From assembly GCA_026418415.1 (NCBI GenBank), contig JAOABK010000011.1:1-58317 (forward strand): 58,317 bases of DNA. The letters are read 5' to 3'. The stretch comes from Pseudomonadota bacterium (lineage in GTDB: Bacteria; CALINM01). Position 1 is the first letter of the stretch. Every line of letters begins with the position of its first letter. The position numbers were made by a program, and so were the translations under genes. Positions 9,273 to 18,492 of the stretch are shown one piece after another. The notes under the pieces were generated by a model, which saw nothing but the letters and a program-made list of their open reading frames with translations, ran no database searches and was not told where the DNA came from.

Positions 9273-10226
9273 GTGTTTAAAATAGAAAATTTAGAGATAT
9301 CCTTAATTAAAAAAAACAAGATTGATAAAGTACTTATAAAAAATATATCTTTGCGAATACCAAATGGATCAATAGTTTGTTTAGTAGGAGAATCTGGTTC
9401 CGGTAAAACACTAACTGGTTATTCATTAATGAGAATCCAGCCTTCACAAAATTTAAAAATAACAAAGGGTAAAATTTTTTTTGATAATATAAATCTTCTC
9501 GAACTACCAGAAGAAAAAATGAGAGACCTTCGAGGTAAAGAAATTTTTATGATACCCCAAGAACCATTGACTGCACTAAATCCAGTATTAACCATTGAAA
9601 CACAACTAACTGAAATTTTTGAATTCCATACAAATATGACAAAAAATGAAATAAAAAAAGAATGTTTAAGACTGCTTGAACTTGTAAAGATTGACAATCC
9701 ATCTACAAGATTAAAGTCCTATCCCCATCAGTTAAGTGGTGGACAAAGACAGAGAGTGCTTATTGCCATGGCTATTGCTTTAAAACCATCCCTAATAATA
9801 GCAGATGAGCCCACAACTGCCCTTGACGTAACAATACAAGGAGAAATTTTAGAACTTTTTTTAGAGTTAAGAGAAAGATTGAATTTAAGTATTCTGCTAA
9901 TAACCCATGATTTTGGGATTCTAAAGTCAATTTCCGATTATGTATACGTTATGTATGGTGGAAAAATAGTAGAAGAAGGTACAAAAGAAGAAATTTTTTC
10001 TAAACCAATCCATCCATATACAAAAGGTTTGATTGATGCGGTACCAACCATTGACAGCACACCAAAAACACCCTTAAAAACTATACCAGGATATGCCCAG
10101 ATATCTGATTTTTACTGTCCCTTTTATGAGAGATGTAATTCGGCGCAAAGTGATTGTAAAAGTGAATTCGATTATATATTTATAAATCAAAAACATGGGG
10201 TTTTATGCAGAAAGATAATGAAATAA
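9273..10226 (+). CDS. Oligopeptide/dipeptide-type ABC transporter ATPase (DppD/OppD-like)
   Basis: 317 residues. Walker A GESGSGKT lies near residue 38, the signature HQLSGGQRQR is followed by Walker B (LIIADEP), and the C-terminus has the oligo/dipeptide extension beginning HPYTKGLIDAVP with a CPFYERC-type cysteine pair. The annotated start is GTG. No Shine-Dalgarno is visible, but TATAAT lies at 9260-9265, so a leaderless transcript is likely. The permease and binding-protein genes are absent from the window, so the two ATPases here must serve components encoded elsewhere. Confidence 0.9.
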   Translation: MFKIENLEISLIKKNKIDKVLIKNISLRIPNGSIVCLVGESGSGKTLTGYSLMRIQPSQNLKITKGKIFFDNINLLELPEEKMRDLRGKEIFMIPQEPLTALNPVLTIETQLTEIFEFHTNMTKNEIKKECLRLLELVKIDNPSTRLKSYPHQLSGGQRQRVLIAMAIALKPSLIIADEPTTALDVTIQGEILELFLELRERLNLSILLITHDFGILKSISDYVYVMYGGKIVEEGTKEEIFSKPIHPYTKGLIDAVPTIDSTPKTPLKTIPGYAQISDFYCPFYERCNSAQSDCKSEFDYIFINQKHGVLCRKIMK

Positions 10227-11014
10227 TTTTACAATGTTTTAATATATCCAAAACTTATCAACTTAAAGAAGGCTTTTTTGGTAAAAAAATAACAATATCC
10301 GCTCTAAAAAATATAAATCTATCTATATTTAAAAATGAAATTTTAGGATTGGTTGGAGAATCTGGTTCAGGGAAATCTACACTTGGAAGAATCATTTTAA
10401 GGTTAATTGAACCTGATTCAGGACAGATAATTTTTGACAATCAAGATATTACAAAGCTAAGTTACAGCCAGATGAAACCCTTTAGACCGAAGATGCAAGC
10501 AATATTTCAGGATCCCCTATCATCTCTTAATCCAAGAATGAGGATTCTTGATTTATTAAGAGAACCATTACAAATTCATACAAAAAAAACCACAAAAGAG
10601 ATTGATGAAGAGATTTCATTTACGCTCAGTCAAGTAGGTATAAACTTTAATGATACCTTTAAATATCCCCATGAGTTTTCTGGTGGACAAAGACAAAGAA
10701 TTAACATAGCAAGGGCTCTTTTGTTAAAGCCAAAATTCATAATAGCAGACGAGCCGGTATCATCCCTTGACGTATCAATTCAGGCACAGATACTTAACCT
10801 CTTTATGGAACTTCAAAGGACATACGGATTTTCAATGCTTTTTATCTCTCATGACCTAAGAATTGTGAGGCATATCTCAGATAGAATTGCTGTTATATCA
10901 TCTGGAGAGATTGTAGAAACTGGGTTAACTAAAGAGATTTTTGACAATCCCAAACACTCTTATACCCAGAAACTAATTTACTCTTTACCAGAAAAACACT
11001 TTCTTAAATATTAA
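10205..11014 (+). CDS. Oligopeptide/dipeptide-type ABC transporter ATPase (DppF/OppF-like)
   Basis: 269 residues with Walker A GESGSGKST, the Q-loop IFQDPLSSLNPRM typical of DppF/OppF, signature EFSGGQRQRI, Walker B FIIADEP and H-loop SHDL. It overlaps the preceding ATPase by 22 bases. The two form the heterodimeric motor of a peptide (or nickel/glutathione-like) importer. The long oligo_HPY tail is shortened compared with its partner. Confidence 0.9.
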   Translation: MQKDNEIILQCFNISKTYQLKEGFFGKKITISALKNINLSIFKNEILGLVGESGSGKSTLGRIILRLIEPDSGQIIFDNQDITKLSYSQMKPFRPKMQAIFQDPLSSLNPRMRILDLLREPLQIHTKKTTKEIDEEISFTLSQVGINFNDTFKYPHEFSGGQRQRINIARALLLKPKFIIADEPVSSLDVSIQAQILNLFMELQRTYGFSMLFISHDLRIVRHISDRIAVISSGEIVETGLTKEIFDNPKHSYTQKLIYSLPEKHFLKY

Positions 11015-11097
11015 ATAATTACAACTTATAATTTAACTTTCAAAACCATAATATTATTTTTTTAAAAAAAAATTATGAATGATTTAAAAATTTTTAT

Positions 11098-11451
11098 TTA
11101 TTTTTTATATAATTTCACCACCATTTTACTTTTTTGCTTTTCTTTTACATTGTAAAAATTAAGATTTTCTCTACTTAAAATACAATTTATACAATTCTTC
11201 AAAGAGCAAACACCACTGGAATGGCAAAAGAATATGGGGATGTTTTTACTTTTCGCAGTTTTCACCGCTATATTTTTCGCCTTATGAGAAATTTTATCGG
11301 TAAAAACAATTACTCTATCAGCCCCAACAATCTTCTTATCCATATCCTTTGACAACTTTGTAATGACTTTTAATTTAATTCCCATATCTTTTGCAATATC
11401 CATATACTCAGCTACTAATCTATCAATTCCTCCAATTAAAACTATACTCAT
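11098..11451 (-). CDS. DUF2325 family protein
   Basis: A 117-residue cytosolic protein starting SIVLIGGIDRL, with the pattern ADRVIVFTDKISH and a small cysteine group near the C-terminus (CHSSGVCSLKNCINC), as in DUF2325. Function of the family is not established. A GGAG ribosome site precedes the ATG, and a 19-base inverted repeat (11466-11484), nearly identical to one in front of the cytochrome and Fur-type genes, sits directly upstream. Shared regulation with those genes is therefore likely. Confidence 0.75.
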   Translation of the reverse strand: MSIVLIGGIDRLVAEYMDIAKDMGIKLKVITKLSKDMDKKIVGADRVIVFTDKISHKAKNIAVKTAKSKNIPIFFCHSSGVCSLKNCINCILSRENLNFYNVKEKQKSKMVVKLYKK

Positions 11452-11465
11452 AATTTACTCCAGAA

Positions 11466-11484
11466 ATTGAAATTTAATCTCAAT
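11466..11484. promoter_or_regulatory. Putative Fur/PerR-type operator upstream of the DUF2325 gene
   Basis: The 19-mer attgaaatttaatctcaat is an interrupted palindrome, 17 of 19 bases identical to the repeat at 11975-11993. It lies 15 bases upstream of the DUF2325 start codon, where bound protein would block transcription. Confidence 0.55.
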
Positions 11485-11499
11485 AAAATTAGAAAAAAT

Positions 11500-11952
11500 T
11501 TAATATAAGACTTTAATAGAATTCATCTCTTCCTTAGTGATTTCATTCCATCTTTTCAATGTCCAATTACCAACCCACTTTTTAAAGATCTCTAAATTTT
11601 TTTGTCTTTCTTCTTCTGTAGATCCAAGATACTTATACATATTCCCTGGTTTACCATCCTTAGTATTTTTCCCATCATCAAGTCTTCTCATAAGAGAGCC
11701 TGTATCTGGCCATGCAGTATAAAAAATAAGATGGCTGTAAGTATCCATCCTCATCCCCTGTCCTTTAGCTAACCACTTTTCTTTCTCTTCTTTAAAAGCA
11801 TAATACTCTGGAGCAGAATCTTTTCCATGACAACCAATACACTTTTCATCAAAAATTGGTTTAACATGTCTTCTGTAAGTTACTTCTTCCGCAGAAGCCC
11901 CATAAATTCCAAAATTTACGAAACAAATTAAGAAAAACAAAGTTTTTACCAT
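11500..11952 (-). CDS. Monohaem c-type cytochrome, secreted
   Basis: 150 residues. A signal peptide (about residues 1-21, hydrophobic LFFLICFVNF, ending ASA) is followed by one haem-binding motif CIGCH at residues 38-42. The region is described by RRHVKPIFDEKC, a pattern common in cytochromes with N-terminal haem. The remainder is charged and has several Met residues that could provide the axial ligand. It is probably a periplasmic electron carrier. It has a strong AAGGAGG ribosome site, with a palindromic operator upstream shared with the divergent Fur-type gene. Confidence 0.8.
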   Translation of the reverse strand: MVKTLFFLICFVNFGIYGASAEEVTYRRHVKPIFDEKCIGCHGKDSAPEYYAFKEEKEKWLAKGQGMRMDTYSHLIFYTAWPDTGSLMRRLDDGKNTKDGKPGNMYKYLGSTEEERQKNLEIFKKWVGNWTLKRWNEITKEEMNSIKVLY

Positions 11953-11974
11953 ATAAATATCCTCCTTTTTGTTT

Positions 11975-11993
11975 ATTGAGATTTAGTCTCAAT
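11975..11993. promoter_or_regulatory. Putative Fur/PerR-type operator between cytochrome and Fur-family genes
   Basis: attgagatttagtctcaat has perfect seven-base inverted arms (ATTGAGA/TCTCAAT) around five bases. It lies in the divergent intergenic region, 22 bases upstream of the cytochrome gene and 71 bases upstream of the regulator gene. Confidence 0.6.
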
Positions 11994-12063
11994 TTTAATT
12001 TAATTTTTAAAATCTGTCAAGATTTTTCTATCAATCAAAAATTTTTTTTTATAAACTTATCTT

Positions 12064-12492
12064 ATGAGAGAAGAAGAAAAATTGAAGAAGTTCTTAAAGG
12101 CTAAAGGACTAAAATTTACTAAGGAAAGAGAAGATATTATAAGGGAAATAGAAAATACAGAAGGGCATTTTGATCCAGATGGCCTTTTTATTAAAATGAA
12201 AAATAGGGGATCTAAAGTTTCAAGAGCCTCTGTTTATAGAACAATTAATCTTTTATTAGAAAGCGGGATAATAGATGTTGTAGAAAATATTGACAGACAT
12301 AAACACTATGAAAAGGTAAAAGATAAAACACATCATGATCATATGATCTGTATTAAATGTGGTAAAGTAATAGAATTTTATTCCCCCACTTTAGAAATGT
12401 TACAGCAAGAATTGTGCGAAAAAGAAGGTTTTACACCTACAAAACACTCTTTAGAAATTTATGGCTATTGTAAACAGTGCTATAAAAAATAA
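12064..12492 (+). CDS. Fur-family metalloregulator (PerR/Zur/Fur type)
   Basis: 142-residue DNA-binding repressor. The winged helix is at about residues 1-85 (SRASVYRTINLLLESG is the recognition region). The metal-sensing part has HHDHMIC (residues 90-96), a first CxxC at 96/99 and a second at 136/139 that together hold structural zinc. Which metal or peroxide it senses cannot be read from the sequence; Asp/His placement is compatible with PerR. No Shine-Dalgarno precedes ATG, but TATAAA lies eight bases upstream. It probably acts at the two 19-base palindromes found next to it. Confidence 0.9.
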   Translation: MREEEKLKKFLKAKGLKFTKEREDIIREIENTEGHFDPDGLFIKMKNRGSKVSRASVYRTINLLLESGIIDVVENIDRHKHYEKVKDKTHHDHMICIKCGKVIEFYSPTLEMLQQELCEKEGFTPTKHSLEIYGYCKQCYKK

Positions 12493-12535
12493 ATTTTAGA
12501 TTTACTTTACTACCGGCATTTGTAAAATATTTTTT

Positions 12536-13018
12536 ATGAATAATTTAAAGACCCAAGAACTAATAAAAGCCCTCGATGATCCAATATCAATAATTAAAAC
12601 CTCTGCGATACAGGAATTGGGTAAAAGACGAGCTAAAGAAGCAATTCCAAAAATAGCTGAACTTCTTGAAAAGGATGAAAGTCCTATTGTAAGAGATAAC
12701 GCAGCATATGCATTAGGTGAAATAGGCGACAAAGTGGCAATTCCATTTCTAATAAAAGCATTAAAGGACAAAGATGAATGGGTTAGGAAATCAGCTGTAA
12801 AAGCCCTTGGGATCCTAAAAGCAAATGAAGCAATAGATACCTTAATAGAATTGATAAACGATGAATCTCAATCGGTTAGGAAGGCCCTTGCGAGAACTAT
12901 AGGACAAATAGGTGGTGATAAAGCAGAATCATATTTAAAAAAATTATTAAATGATGAATCTATAATAGTGAAAAAACAAGCTCAGGAAGCTTTAAAGAAA
13001 TTAACAGGTCAATTATAA
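12536..13018 (+). CDS. HEAT-repeat protein
   Basis: A 160-residue protein made of about five PBS-lyase-type HEAT repeats of about 31 residues, with recurring patterns such as IPKIAELLEKDESPIVRDNAAYALGEIGD written across the repeats. It is a protein-protein interaction scaffold in the cytoplasm with no catalytic residues. It overlaps the next gene by one base. No Shine-Dalgarno is present; TAAAAT lies seven bases before the ATG. Confidence 0.85.
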   Translation: MNNLKTQELIKALDDPISIIKTSAIQELGKRRAKEAIPKIAELLEKDESPIVRDNAAYALGEIGDKVAIPFLIKALKDKDEWVRKSAVKALGILKANEAIDTLIELINDESQSVRKALARTIGQIGGDKAESYLKKLLNDESIIVKKQAQEALKKLTGQL

Positions 13019-14079
13019 TGAAAGTAGCTATTATTGGAGCAGGTCCCGCAGGTTTATCAACAGCAATAGAATTAAGTAAAGCTAAGTATGAAGTCTTTGT
13101 TTTTGAACAGTTCTTGGTTGGAGAGAATATCGTCTGTGCAGAAGGTTTTTTTGATTATTTCGGTAAAATTGATGTTGATCTTCCAGAAAAAATTCAAATA
13201 AAAAAACTTATTGTTCAAGATAAAGAAACATATGAAATATCACTGCCAACGAGAGGGAGATTCTTTACCTTCGATAGAAAGAGATGGCAAAAAAATTTAG
13301 CAGATTGTGCATTAAGTAAGGGAGCCAAGATAGAAGAGAAATCAAAGATTGAGAAAAAAGATTTAGAACGATTAGTTAAAGAATTTGACTATGTAATAGA
13401 TGCAACTGGTGTAAGGGGCGTATCACACCATCAATTTCCACAAAATGAAATAAAAACTTATAGAAAAAATCTCATGCCCTCAATACAATACAAACTAAAA
13501 GGAGATTTCTCTAAATTCTACGAAACTATAAAAGTAATTCTTATAAATAATCCACCTGGATATTGTTGGATTTTTCCCAGAAAAGAAGGAGCTATAATAA
13601 ATAAAGCCAATATTGGACTTGGATTATTGGCTAAAAAAACAAAGAATCCTAATTTAAAAAATTTATTAAAAGAAATGATAAAAAATGAAGGTTTCAATAT
13701 CTCAGATGAAAAGAGTACTGCAAGTCCTATTCCAACCAGGAGAATTAAAACATACAAAGCGGGCAACATAATACTTTCCGGTGATTCGTTAGGACTTTGT
13801 TCCCCCCTACATGGTGGAGGAATAGACACTGCTTATCTTTCTGGTTATTATATTGCAAAATCAATAATTAACAATGACTTTTTTAACTATGAGAGCTTTT
13901 TAAAAAATATTGATAGGCGTTTTTTTATTGAAAGAGTTTTTTTAGTCCTTTGGGATAAACTTGGTTCTCACAAAATCTTGTGCCGTTTAAAAAATAAAGG
14001 ATTATTTTCTGAAAAAAATAATAATGTGCCCTTAACTAAAGAGTGGTTCTTAAAGGCTTTAATTAGGCTAGTCTTTTGA
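13018..14079 (+). CDS. FAD-dependent oxidoreductase, geranylgeranyl reductase-like
   Basis: 353 residues. The dinucleotide motif GAGPAGLST is at residues 7-15 and a second FAD motif at GNIILSGDSLGLCSPLHGGGI, which is characteristic of geranylgeranyl-reductase-type flavoproteins (related to menaquinone or archaeal lipid reductases). The motif YCWIFPRKEGAIINKANIG also fits this family. It is translationally coupled to the HEAT protein. The substrate is likely a polyprenyl chain (for example of menaquinone), but this is inferred only from family. Confidence 0.75.
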   Translation: MKVAIIGAGPAGLSTAIELSKAKYEVFVFEQFLVGENIVCAEGFFDYFGKIDVDLPEKIQIKKLIVQDKETYEISLPTRGRFFTFDRKRWQKNLADCALSKGAKIEEKSKIEKKDLERLVKEFDYVIDATGVRGVSHHQFPQNEIKTYRKNLMPSIQYKLKGDFSKFYETIKVILINNPPGYCWIFPRKEGAIINKANIGLGLLAKKTKNPNLKNLLKEMIKNEGFNISDEKSTASPIPTRRIKTYKAGNIILSGDSLGLCSPLHGGGIDTAYLSGYYIAKSIINNDFFNYESFLKNIDRRFFIERVFLVLWDKLGSHKILCRLKNKGLFSEKNNNVPLTKEWFLKALIRLVF

Positions 14080-14089
14080 TTTGTTCTAA

Positions 14090-15631
14090 TTAATGTAAAC
14101 TTATATCTTTTCCCTTAGGAGTTTTTTTCAGAAGAATAGCAAAACCTATAAGAAGTGATAGATATATAAAAAGATGGAAATTATCGAGAAAGGCTTTTAA
14201 GTAAGCCTCTTTCATAATCTGTAATTCTATAAGCTTTAGAGAAAGTAAATTTTCATACCCATGAAGATTTGTAATTTTATAAGAAAGTAGATTAGATATA
14301 TATTCCTGTGTTTTGTTTAAATTAAAATTTATCTGATGGAGATTGTCAACTAACATGGTTTGATGAAATTGAGCACGTCTATTTAAAAGGGTCATTACCA
14401 TCGCTATACCAATACTACCACCTATGTTTCTCATCAAATTGTATATTCCCGTTGCACTTCCAATCTTTTCTTTAGGAAGATAAGCAACTGAAGCTACTGA
14501 TATTGGAATAAAAAGCATGCCTAAGGATAGTCCTTGAATGAACCTCGGCACACAATATTGGAAAAAGCTTGCTTCTAAATTTAATGAAGACATTAAAAAC
14601 ATAGATAGAGTGTGTAATCCAACACCACAAAGAATTAAATATTTTCCGTCAATTCTTGTAATTAGCCTTGCAGTTATGAACATGCTAATAAAACCACCAA
14701 TACCACCAGTACCAAGCACTAATCCAGCCTTAAACGCATCGTAACCTGCTAAATTTTGTAGCATTATTGGAACAAGTGTTATGCTCCCATATAAGACTAT
14801 TCCTAATATAGTAATGAAAATAACTGAAAGGGAAAAATTCCAGTTTCTAAGTAAGGAAAGATCAACAACTGGTTCTATCTCCTTTCTTTCCCAAAAGAAA
14901 AAGAACACACCAGCAACAACGCATATTATACTAAAATAAATAATTAAATCAGAATTAAACCAATCTTCTCTCTCGCCTTTGTCCAAGATAAACTGAAGTG
15001 TACCAAGAAAAAGCGCTAACAACAAAAGACCAATATAATCAAAGGAAGACTTAATTCTTTTTAAGTATGGTGGATCTTCTATAAAAAGATAAATTAGCAC
15101 AAACGACAGTAATCCAATAGGAAGATTAATAAAAAAAGACCATCTCCAGCTATAGTTATCTGTTATCCATCCGCCTATAATAGGGCCCAAAACCGGTGCT
15201 ATGACCACAACAAGTCCATAAAATGCCATTGCGAGCCCTCTTTTTTCTGGTGGATAGGCTTCTAAAAGTATTGCCTGTTCAATAGGTTGAAGTCCTCCCC
15301 CGCCTAAACCTTGAAGTATTCTTGCAATGATGAGGGTCTCAATATTAGGAGCAATGCCACATAGAAAAGAACTGCCCGTAAAGGTGAGAACGCATAACAT
15401 AAATAGCCTTTTTCTTCCTATTATTCCAGCAAGCCAAGGAGTAATGGGTAGTACTATAGCATTTGCTACGAGATAGGAAGTTATAACCCATGTTGATTCA
15501 TCTGTACTAACTGAGAGATTCCCAGCTATGTGGGGAATTGCCACATTTGTAATTGTAGTATCAAGCACCTCCATAAAGGTGCCAAGCATGGCTGCAAGAG
15601 TTATAAAAGCTAATTTTAGCCACCCTTTCAT
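14090..15631 (-). CDS. emrB: DHA2-family MFS drug exporter (EmrB-like)
   Basis: 513 residues with 14 predicted membrane helices. The family motif LDTTITNVAIPHIAGNL is in helix 1, motif A GRKRLF follows helix 2, and motif C GLVVVIAPVLGPIIGG is in helix 5. This proton-driven inner-membrane pump extrudes hydrophobic compounds. It overlaps the emrA start region by four bases and is the last gene of the tetR-tolC-emrA-emrB operon. Confidence 0.92.
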   Translation of the reverse strand: MKGWLKLAFITLAAMLGTFMEVLDTTITNVAIPHIAGNLSVSTDESTWVITSYLVANAIVLPITPWLAGIIGRKRLFMLCVLTFTGSSFLCGIAPNIETLIIARILQGLGGGGLQPIEQAILLEAYPPEKRGLAMAFYGLVVVIAPVLGPIIGGWITDNYSWRWSFFINLPIGLLSFVLIYLFIEDPPYLKRIKSSFDYIGLLLLALFLGTLQFILDKGEREDWFNSDLIIYFSIICVVAGVFFFFWERKEIEPVVDLSLLRNWNFSLSVIFITILGIVLYGSITLVPIMLQNLAGYDAFKAGLVLGTGGIGGFISMFITARLITRIDGKYLILCGVGLHTLSMFLMSSLNLEASFFQYCVPRFIQGLSLGMLFIPISVASVAYLPKEKIGSATGIYNLMRNIGGSIGIAMVMTLLNRRAQFHQTMLVDNLHQINFNLNKTQEYISNLLSYKITNLHGYENLLSLKLIELQIMKEAYLKAFLDNFHLFIYLSLLIGFAILLKKTPKGKDISLH

Positions 15632-16635
15632 TTAACCTTTACTTTAACCTCACAGGAAAGCCCAAGTCTTAACTGATGGTCTGTAGGTAAATTATTTATT
15701 TTAATTCTAACTGGTATTCTTTGAACGACTTTAATCCAATTTCCAGTTGCATTTTCTGGTGGCAAAAGAGAAAAAACCACACCTGTTCCTGGTGATATAC
15801 TTTCTACTTCTCCTTCTAACTTTAAGTCAGGATATATATCAATTTTAATTTCTGCTTTATTTCCAGGTCTAATCTTACCCACTTCTGTCTCTTTAAAGTT
15901 AGCCTCGATATAAAAGTTTTTCATTGGAACTAAGGCCATTAGTGGCTGACCCGGAGTAATAAAATTTCCAACTTCTACATTTTTTCGAGCAACATATCCA
16001 TCTTGAGGAGCATAAATTTTTGAATATCCAAGATATATTGATACCTCCTTTAGAATTTTTTCATTTCTTTTAATAACCGCTTCTTCTCCCTCTATCTTCT
16101 TTCCAATTCCTGCTAATATTGTTTCTTTTTGTTTCTCTGCATTATCCAAATTTCCTTTTGCAATCCTAAGTTGGGTCTCTGCTCTTTCTAATTGGTCTTT
16201 TGGTATAAGATTTTTATCATAAAGTCTTTTTGCCCTATTATAATCCGTCTCCGCTTTTGAATATTCTGCTTTTCTTATTTCAATTAAAGCATCAACTTCT
16301 TTTGTCTTTGTTTTAAGTTCTTCAATTCTATTTCTTGCTTCTACTACTGCTATTTTAGCCTGTTCTACCTTTACTTCATAATCTTTTGGATCAATCTCCA
16401 ATAGTAAATCCCCTTTTTTAACATAATCATTATCCTTAACATATACAGCAACTACCGATCCGCCGATTTTAGATGAAACGATCGTAAAATCTTCTTTTAC
16501 ATAAGCATTGTCTGTTTTTACGTAGCTCTTTGTTTGTTGATAAACATAGTAACCAGTTATAAAAATAATCAAAGTAATGAAAAATATACTTATAAAAATG
16601 ATTTTTTGTTTCTTTGTTGTTTTTTGCTCACTCAT
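15628..16635 (-). CDS. emrA: HlyD/EmrA-type membrane fusion protein
   Basis: 335 residues: a short cytoplasmic tail, one N-terminal membrane helix (about residues 12-32), a biotinyl-lipoyl half motif (SKIGGSVVAVYVKDNDYVKKGD), a long alpha-helical hairpin (about 85-190), the second lipoyl half (IYAPQDGYVARKNVEVG) and a beta-barrel domain. It bridges the MFS pump and the TolC-type channel. It overlaps the tolC-like gene by eight bases. Confidence 0.92.
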   Translation of the reverse strand: MSEQKTTKKQKIIFISIFFITLIIFITGYYVYQQTKSYVKTDNAYVKEDFTIVSSKIGGSVVAVYVKDNDYVKKGDLLLEIDPKDYEVKVEQAKIAVVEARNRIEELKTKTKEVDALIEIRKAEYSKAETDYNRAKRLYDKNLIPKDQLERAETQLRIAKGNLDNAEKQKETILAGIGKKIEGEEAVIKRNEKILKEVSIYLGYSKIYAPQDGYVARKNVEVGNFITPGQPLMALVPMKNFYIEANFKETEVGKIRPGNKAEIKIDIYPDLKLEGEVESISPGTGVVFSLLPPENATGNWIKVVQRIPVRIKINNLPTDHQLRLGLSCEVKVKVK

Positions 16636-17905
16636 GAATTCCTCCCAAATCTACCATTTTTCCCTTTGCCCATAGCACTTTGAGATAGGCTATCTTATTA
16701 TCATAAATTGAAAGTATGTGATTAAGATTTGCTCTTGTTAAAAGAAGGGTTGCATCTATAAGATCTGTTATTGGAATTAGGTGTTCTTCATACTTTCCCT
16801 GCTGTATTTTCAGATTTTCTTCTGCCTGTTTAATACCTTCCTTAGTAACCTCAATATTGGATTTTGAAGTTCCATAATCATTTAAAGCATTTGAAAATTC
16901 TGTATTAACAATATCTATTGCAAAATTATGTCGTTCTATCATTTCAGATATTTCTTTCATTAATGCTAACTTTTCATTTTTTGTGCTGTTTCCAGAAAAA
17001 AGATTAATTTTAACACCAAAGGTCAAAAAATAATTATAATCATCAACTCTATATTTATTTTCCTCATAATTTATACCAGTACTTGCATAAAGTTTAGGAT
17101 AAAATTCACTTTCCACAGATTTTAATTGCTCTTCTTTTATTTTTATCATCATTCTTGTGATTTTAACTTCCGGTCTGTCATCTGGCAAAAGCGGTGTTAA
17201 AACATAATTTTCATTTATAGTTATTGAATCAATTGGTTTTATCTTATCTTCTGAACCAATAAGCATCCTTAATGTTTTTTCTAAGTTATCTATCTCATTT
17301 TCAGTCTTTAAAATCTTTTGATTGGTATTGCTTATTTCTAACTGAATCTGAAGCACTTCATTTTTAGTTATCAGGCCTTCTTCATAAAATCCATCTACCC
17401 TTTTTTTATGCTCCAATAAATTTTTTAATTCATCTTCATAAACTTCTTTTATTTTCTTAAGGCTTATTATTTGATAGAAGATTTTACCAATATTAAAAAG
17501 CTGATCATTAATTTCCTTTTGTAAATATAGATCTGTAATATTTTTGTCAATAGTTGCTTGATTAACAATACTCTCTCTTTTTCCAAAGTCATATATTATA
17601 TATGACAATATTAGTTGTCCCTTTAAAAATTTTTCTTGGCTAGCGGGAAAGCTCCCCTGTGGAGTCTTGAATTTAGGTTCATCATTAAAAAAATTGTAAT
17701 TTAAATCTAAATCTAATGATGGGGCTTTTAATCCTTCGGCTTTTTTAATCAAAAACTCTTTAGCACTGCTTTGCTCTTTAAGTGCTTTAACTATTTTATT
17801 GTTTTGCAAATAATGGTTTACAACATCTTTAAATGTATATTCTCCAGCAATAAGATTGTGATGTAATAAAAAGATTAATACAAAAATTATAGGTAGTTTT
17901 TTCAT
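16628..17905 (-). CDS. TolC-family outer membrane efflux protein
   Basis: 425 residues from the preferred start. A signal peptide MKKLPIIFVLIFLLHHNLIAG is followed by two outer-membrane efflux protein repeats rich in long helices, with beta segments such as SPTGINYEEN-like strands near 290-340. A longer reading frame begins at 18049, but the added 48 residues overlap tetR and precede the signal peptide. The ATG at 17905 has a GGAG site and gives a normal exported protein. It starts 18 bases after the tetR stop and is in the same operon as emrA and emrB. Confidence 0.88.
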   Translation of the reverse strand: MKKLPIIFVLIFLLHHNLIAGEYTFKDVVNHYLQNNKIVKALKEQSSAKEFLIKKAEGLKAPSLDLDLNYNFFNDEPKFKTPQGSFPASQEKFLKGQLILSYIIYDFGKRESIVNQATIDKNITDLYLQKEINDQLFNIGKIFYQIISLKKIKEVYEDELKNLLEHKKRVDGFYEEGLITKNEVLQIQLEISNTNQKILKTENEIDNLEKTLRMLIGSEDKIKPIDSITINENYVLTPLLPDDRPEVKITRMMIKIKEEQLKSVESEFYPKLYASTGINYEENKYRVDDYNYFLTFGVKINLFSGNSTKNEKLALMKEISEMIERHNFAIDIVNTEFSNALNDYGTSKSNIEVTKEGIKQAEENLKIQQGKYEEHLIPITDLIDATLLLTRANLNHILSIYDNKIAYLKVLWAKGKMVDLGGIHE

Positions 17906-17922
17906 AAAAAATTTCTCCATAA

Positions 17923-18468
17923 CTAAGACTGCCATCCAAGAACTTTTTTGATATATTCCCATGCTTTCCTTTGAACTATCATTAATGGCTCCGAAGTTCT
18001 CAAATGATAAATTATTGAACTTCTTAAAATCCCCATAACAATATAGCAAACGATATCTTCTTTTGTTCTCAATATATCTTTCAAAAGCTCAAAAATTTTA
18101 TTCTGGTAATCAAGGAAATCACTATCTTCACCTGCTGTAATCTTTACTAATTCTTTATGAATGATGAAAAAGAGATTTTTATCATTTTTAAAGGACAAGA
18201 AAATTGCTCTTACAAAAGCATATAGTTTATCTTCTGGAAACTCTAAGTTTTTTGAATTGTCGTTGTAAAGGTTGATTAGATTTTCAAAGGCATAGGCAAG
18301 TATTGACCTATAGAACTCATCTTTACTTTTGAAGTAGTAGTAAAATGCTCCCTTACTTATCCCAGCAGACTCAACTATACTATCAACAGATACATCTGCA
18401 TAGGCATTTTTAGCAAAAAGTTTAATTCCAGCATGTAGAATTAATTCTTTTGTTAAATTTTTCTCCAT
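17923..18468 (-). CDS. TetR-family transcriptional repressor of the efflux operon
   Basis: About 181 residues. The N-terminal helix-turn-helix reads VDSIVESAGISKGAFYYYF, as in AcrR/TetR proteins. The C-terminal ligand-binding helices are divergent, so the inducer is unknown. The second ATG (18468) is preferred because GGGAAG lies seven bases upstream, whereas the first (18483) has none. It is the first gene of the efflux operon and very likely represses itself and the operon through the operator lying inside the promoter. Confidence 0.88.
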   Translation of the reverse strand: MEKNLTKELILHAGIKLFAKNAYADVSVDSIVESAGISKGAFYYYFKSKDEFYRSILAYAFENLINLYNDNSKNLEFPEDKLYAFVRAIFLSFKNDKNLFFIIHKELVKITAGEDSDFLDYQNKIFELLKDILRTKEDIVCYIVMGILRSSIIYHLRTSEPLMIVQRKAWEYIKKVLGWQS

Positions 18469-18492
18469 AAATATACTTCCCATTTTTTTATC

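Noticed and set aside
11040-11075. Possible bidirectional terminator of A/T runs between oppF-like and DUF2325 genes
   Set aside because: Only A-T pairs can form; in such AT-rich sequence this is not distinguishable from chance.
17906-18049. N-terminal extension of the TolC-like gene by 48 codons
   Set aside because: It would lie inside tetR and put 48 residues in front of a normal signal peptide; the downstream ATG has a ribosome site.
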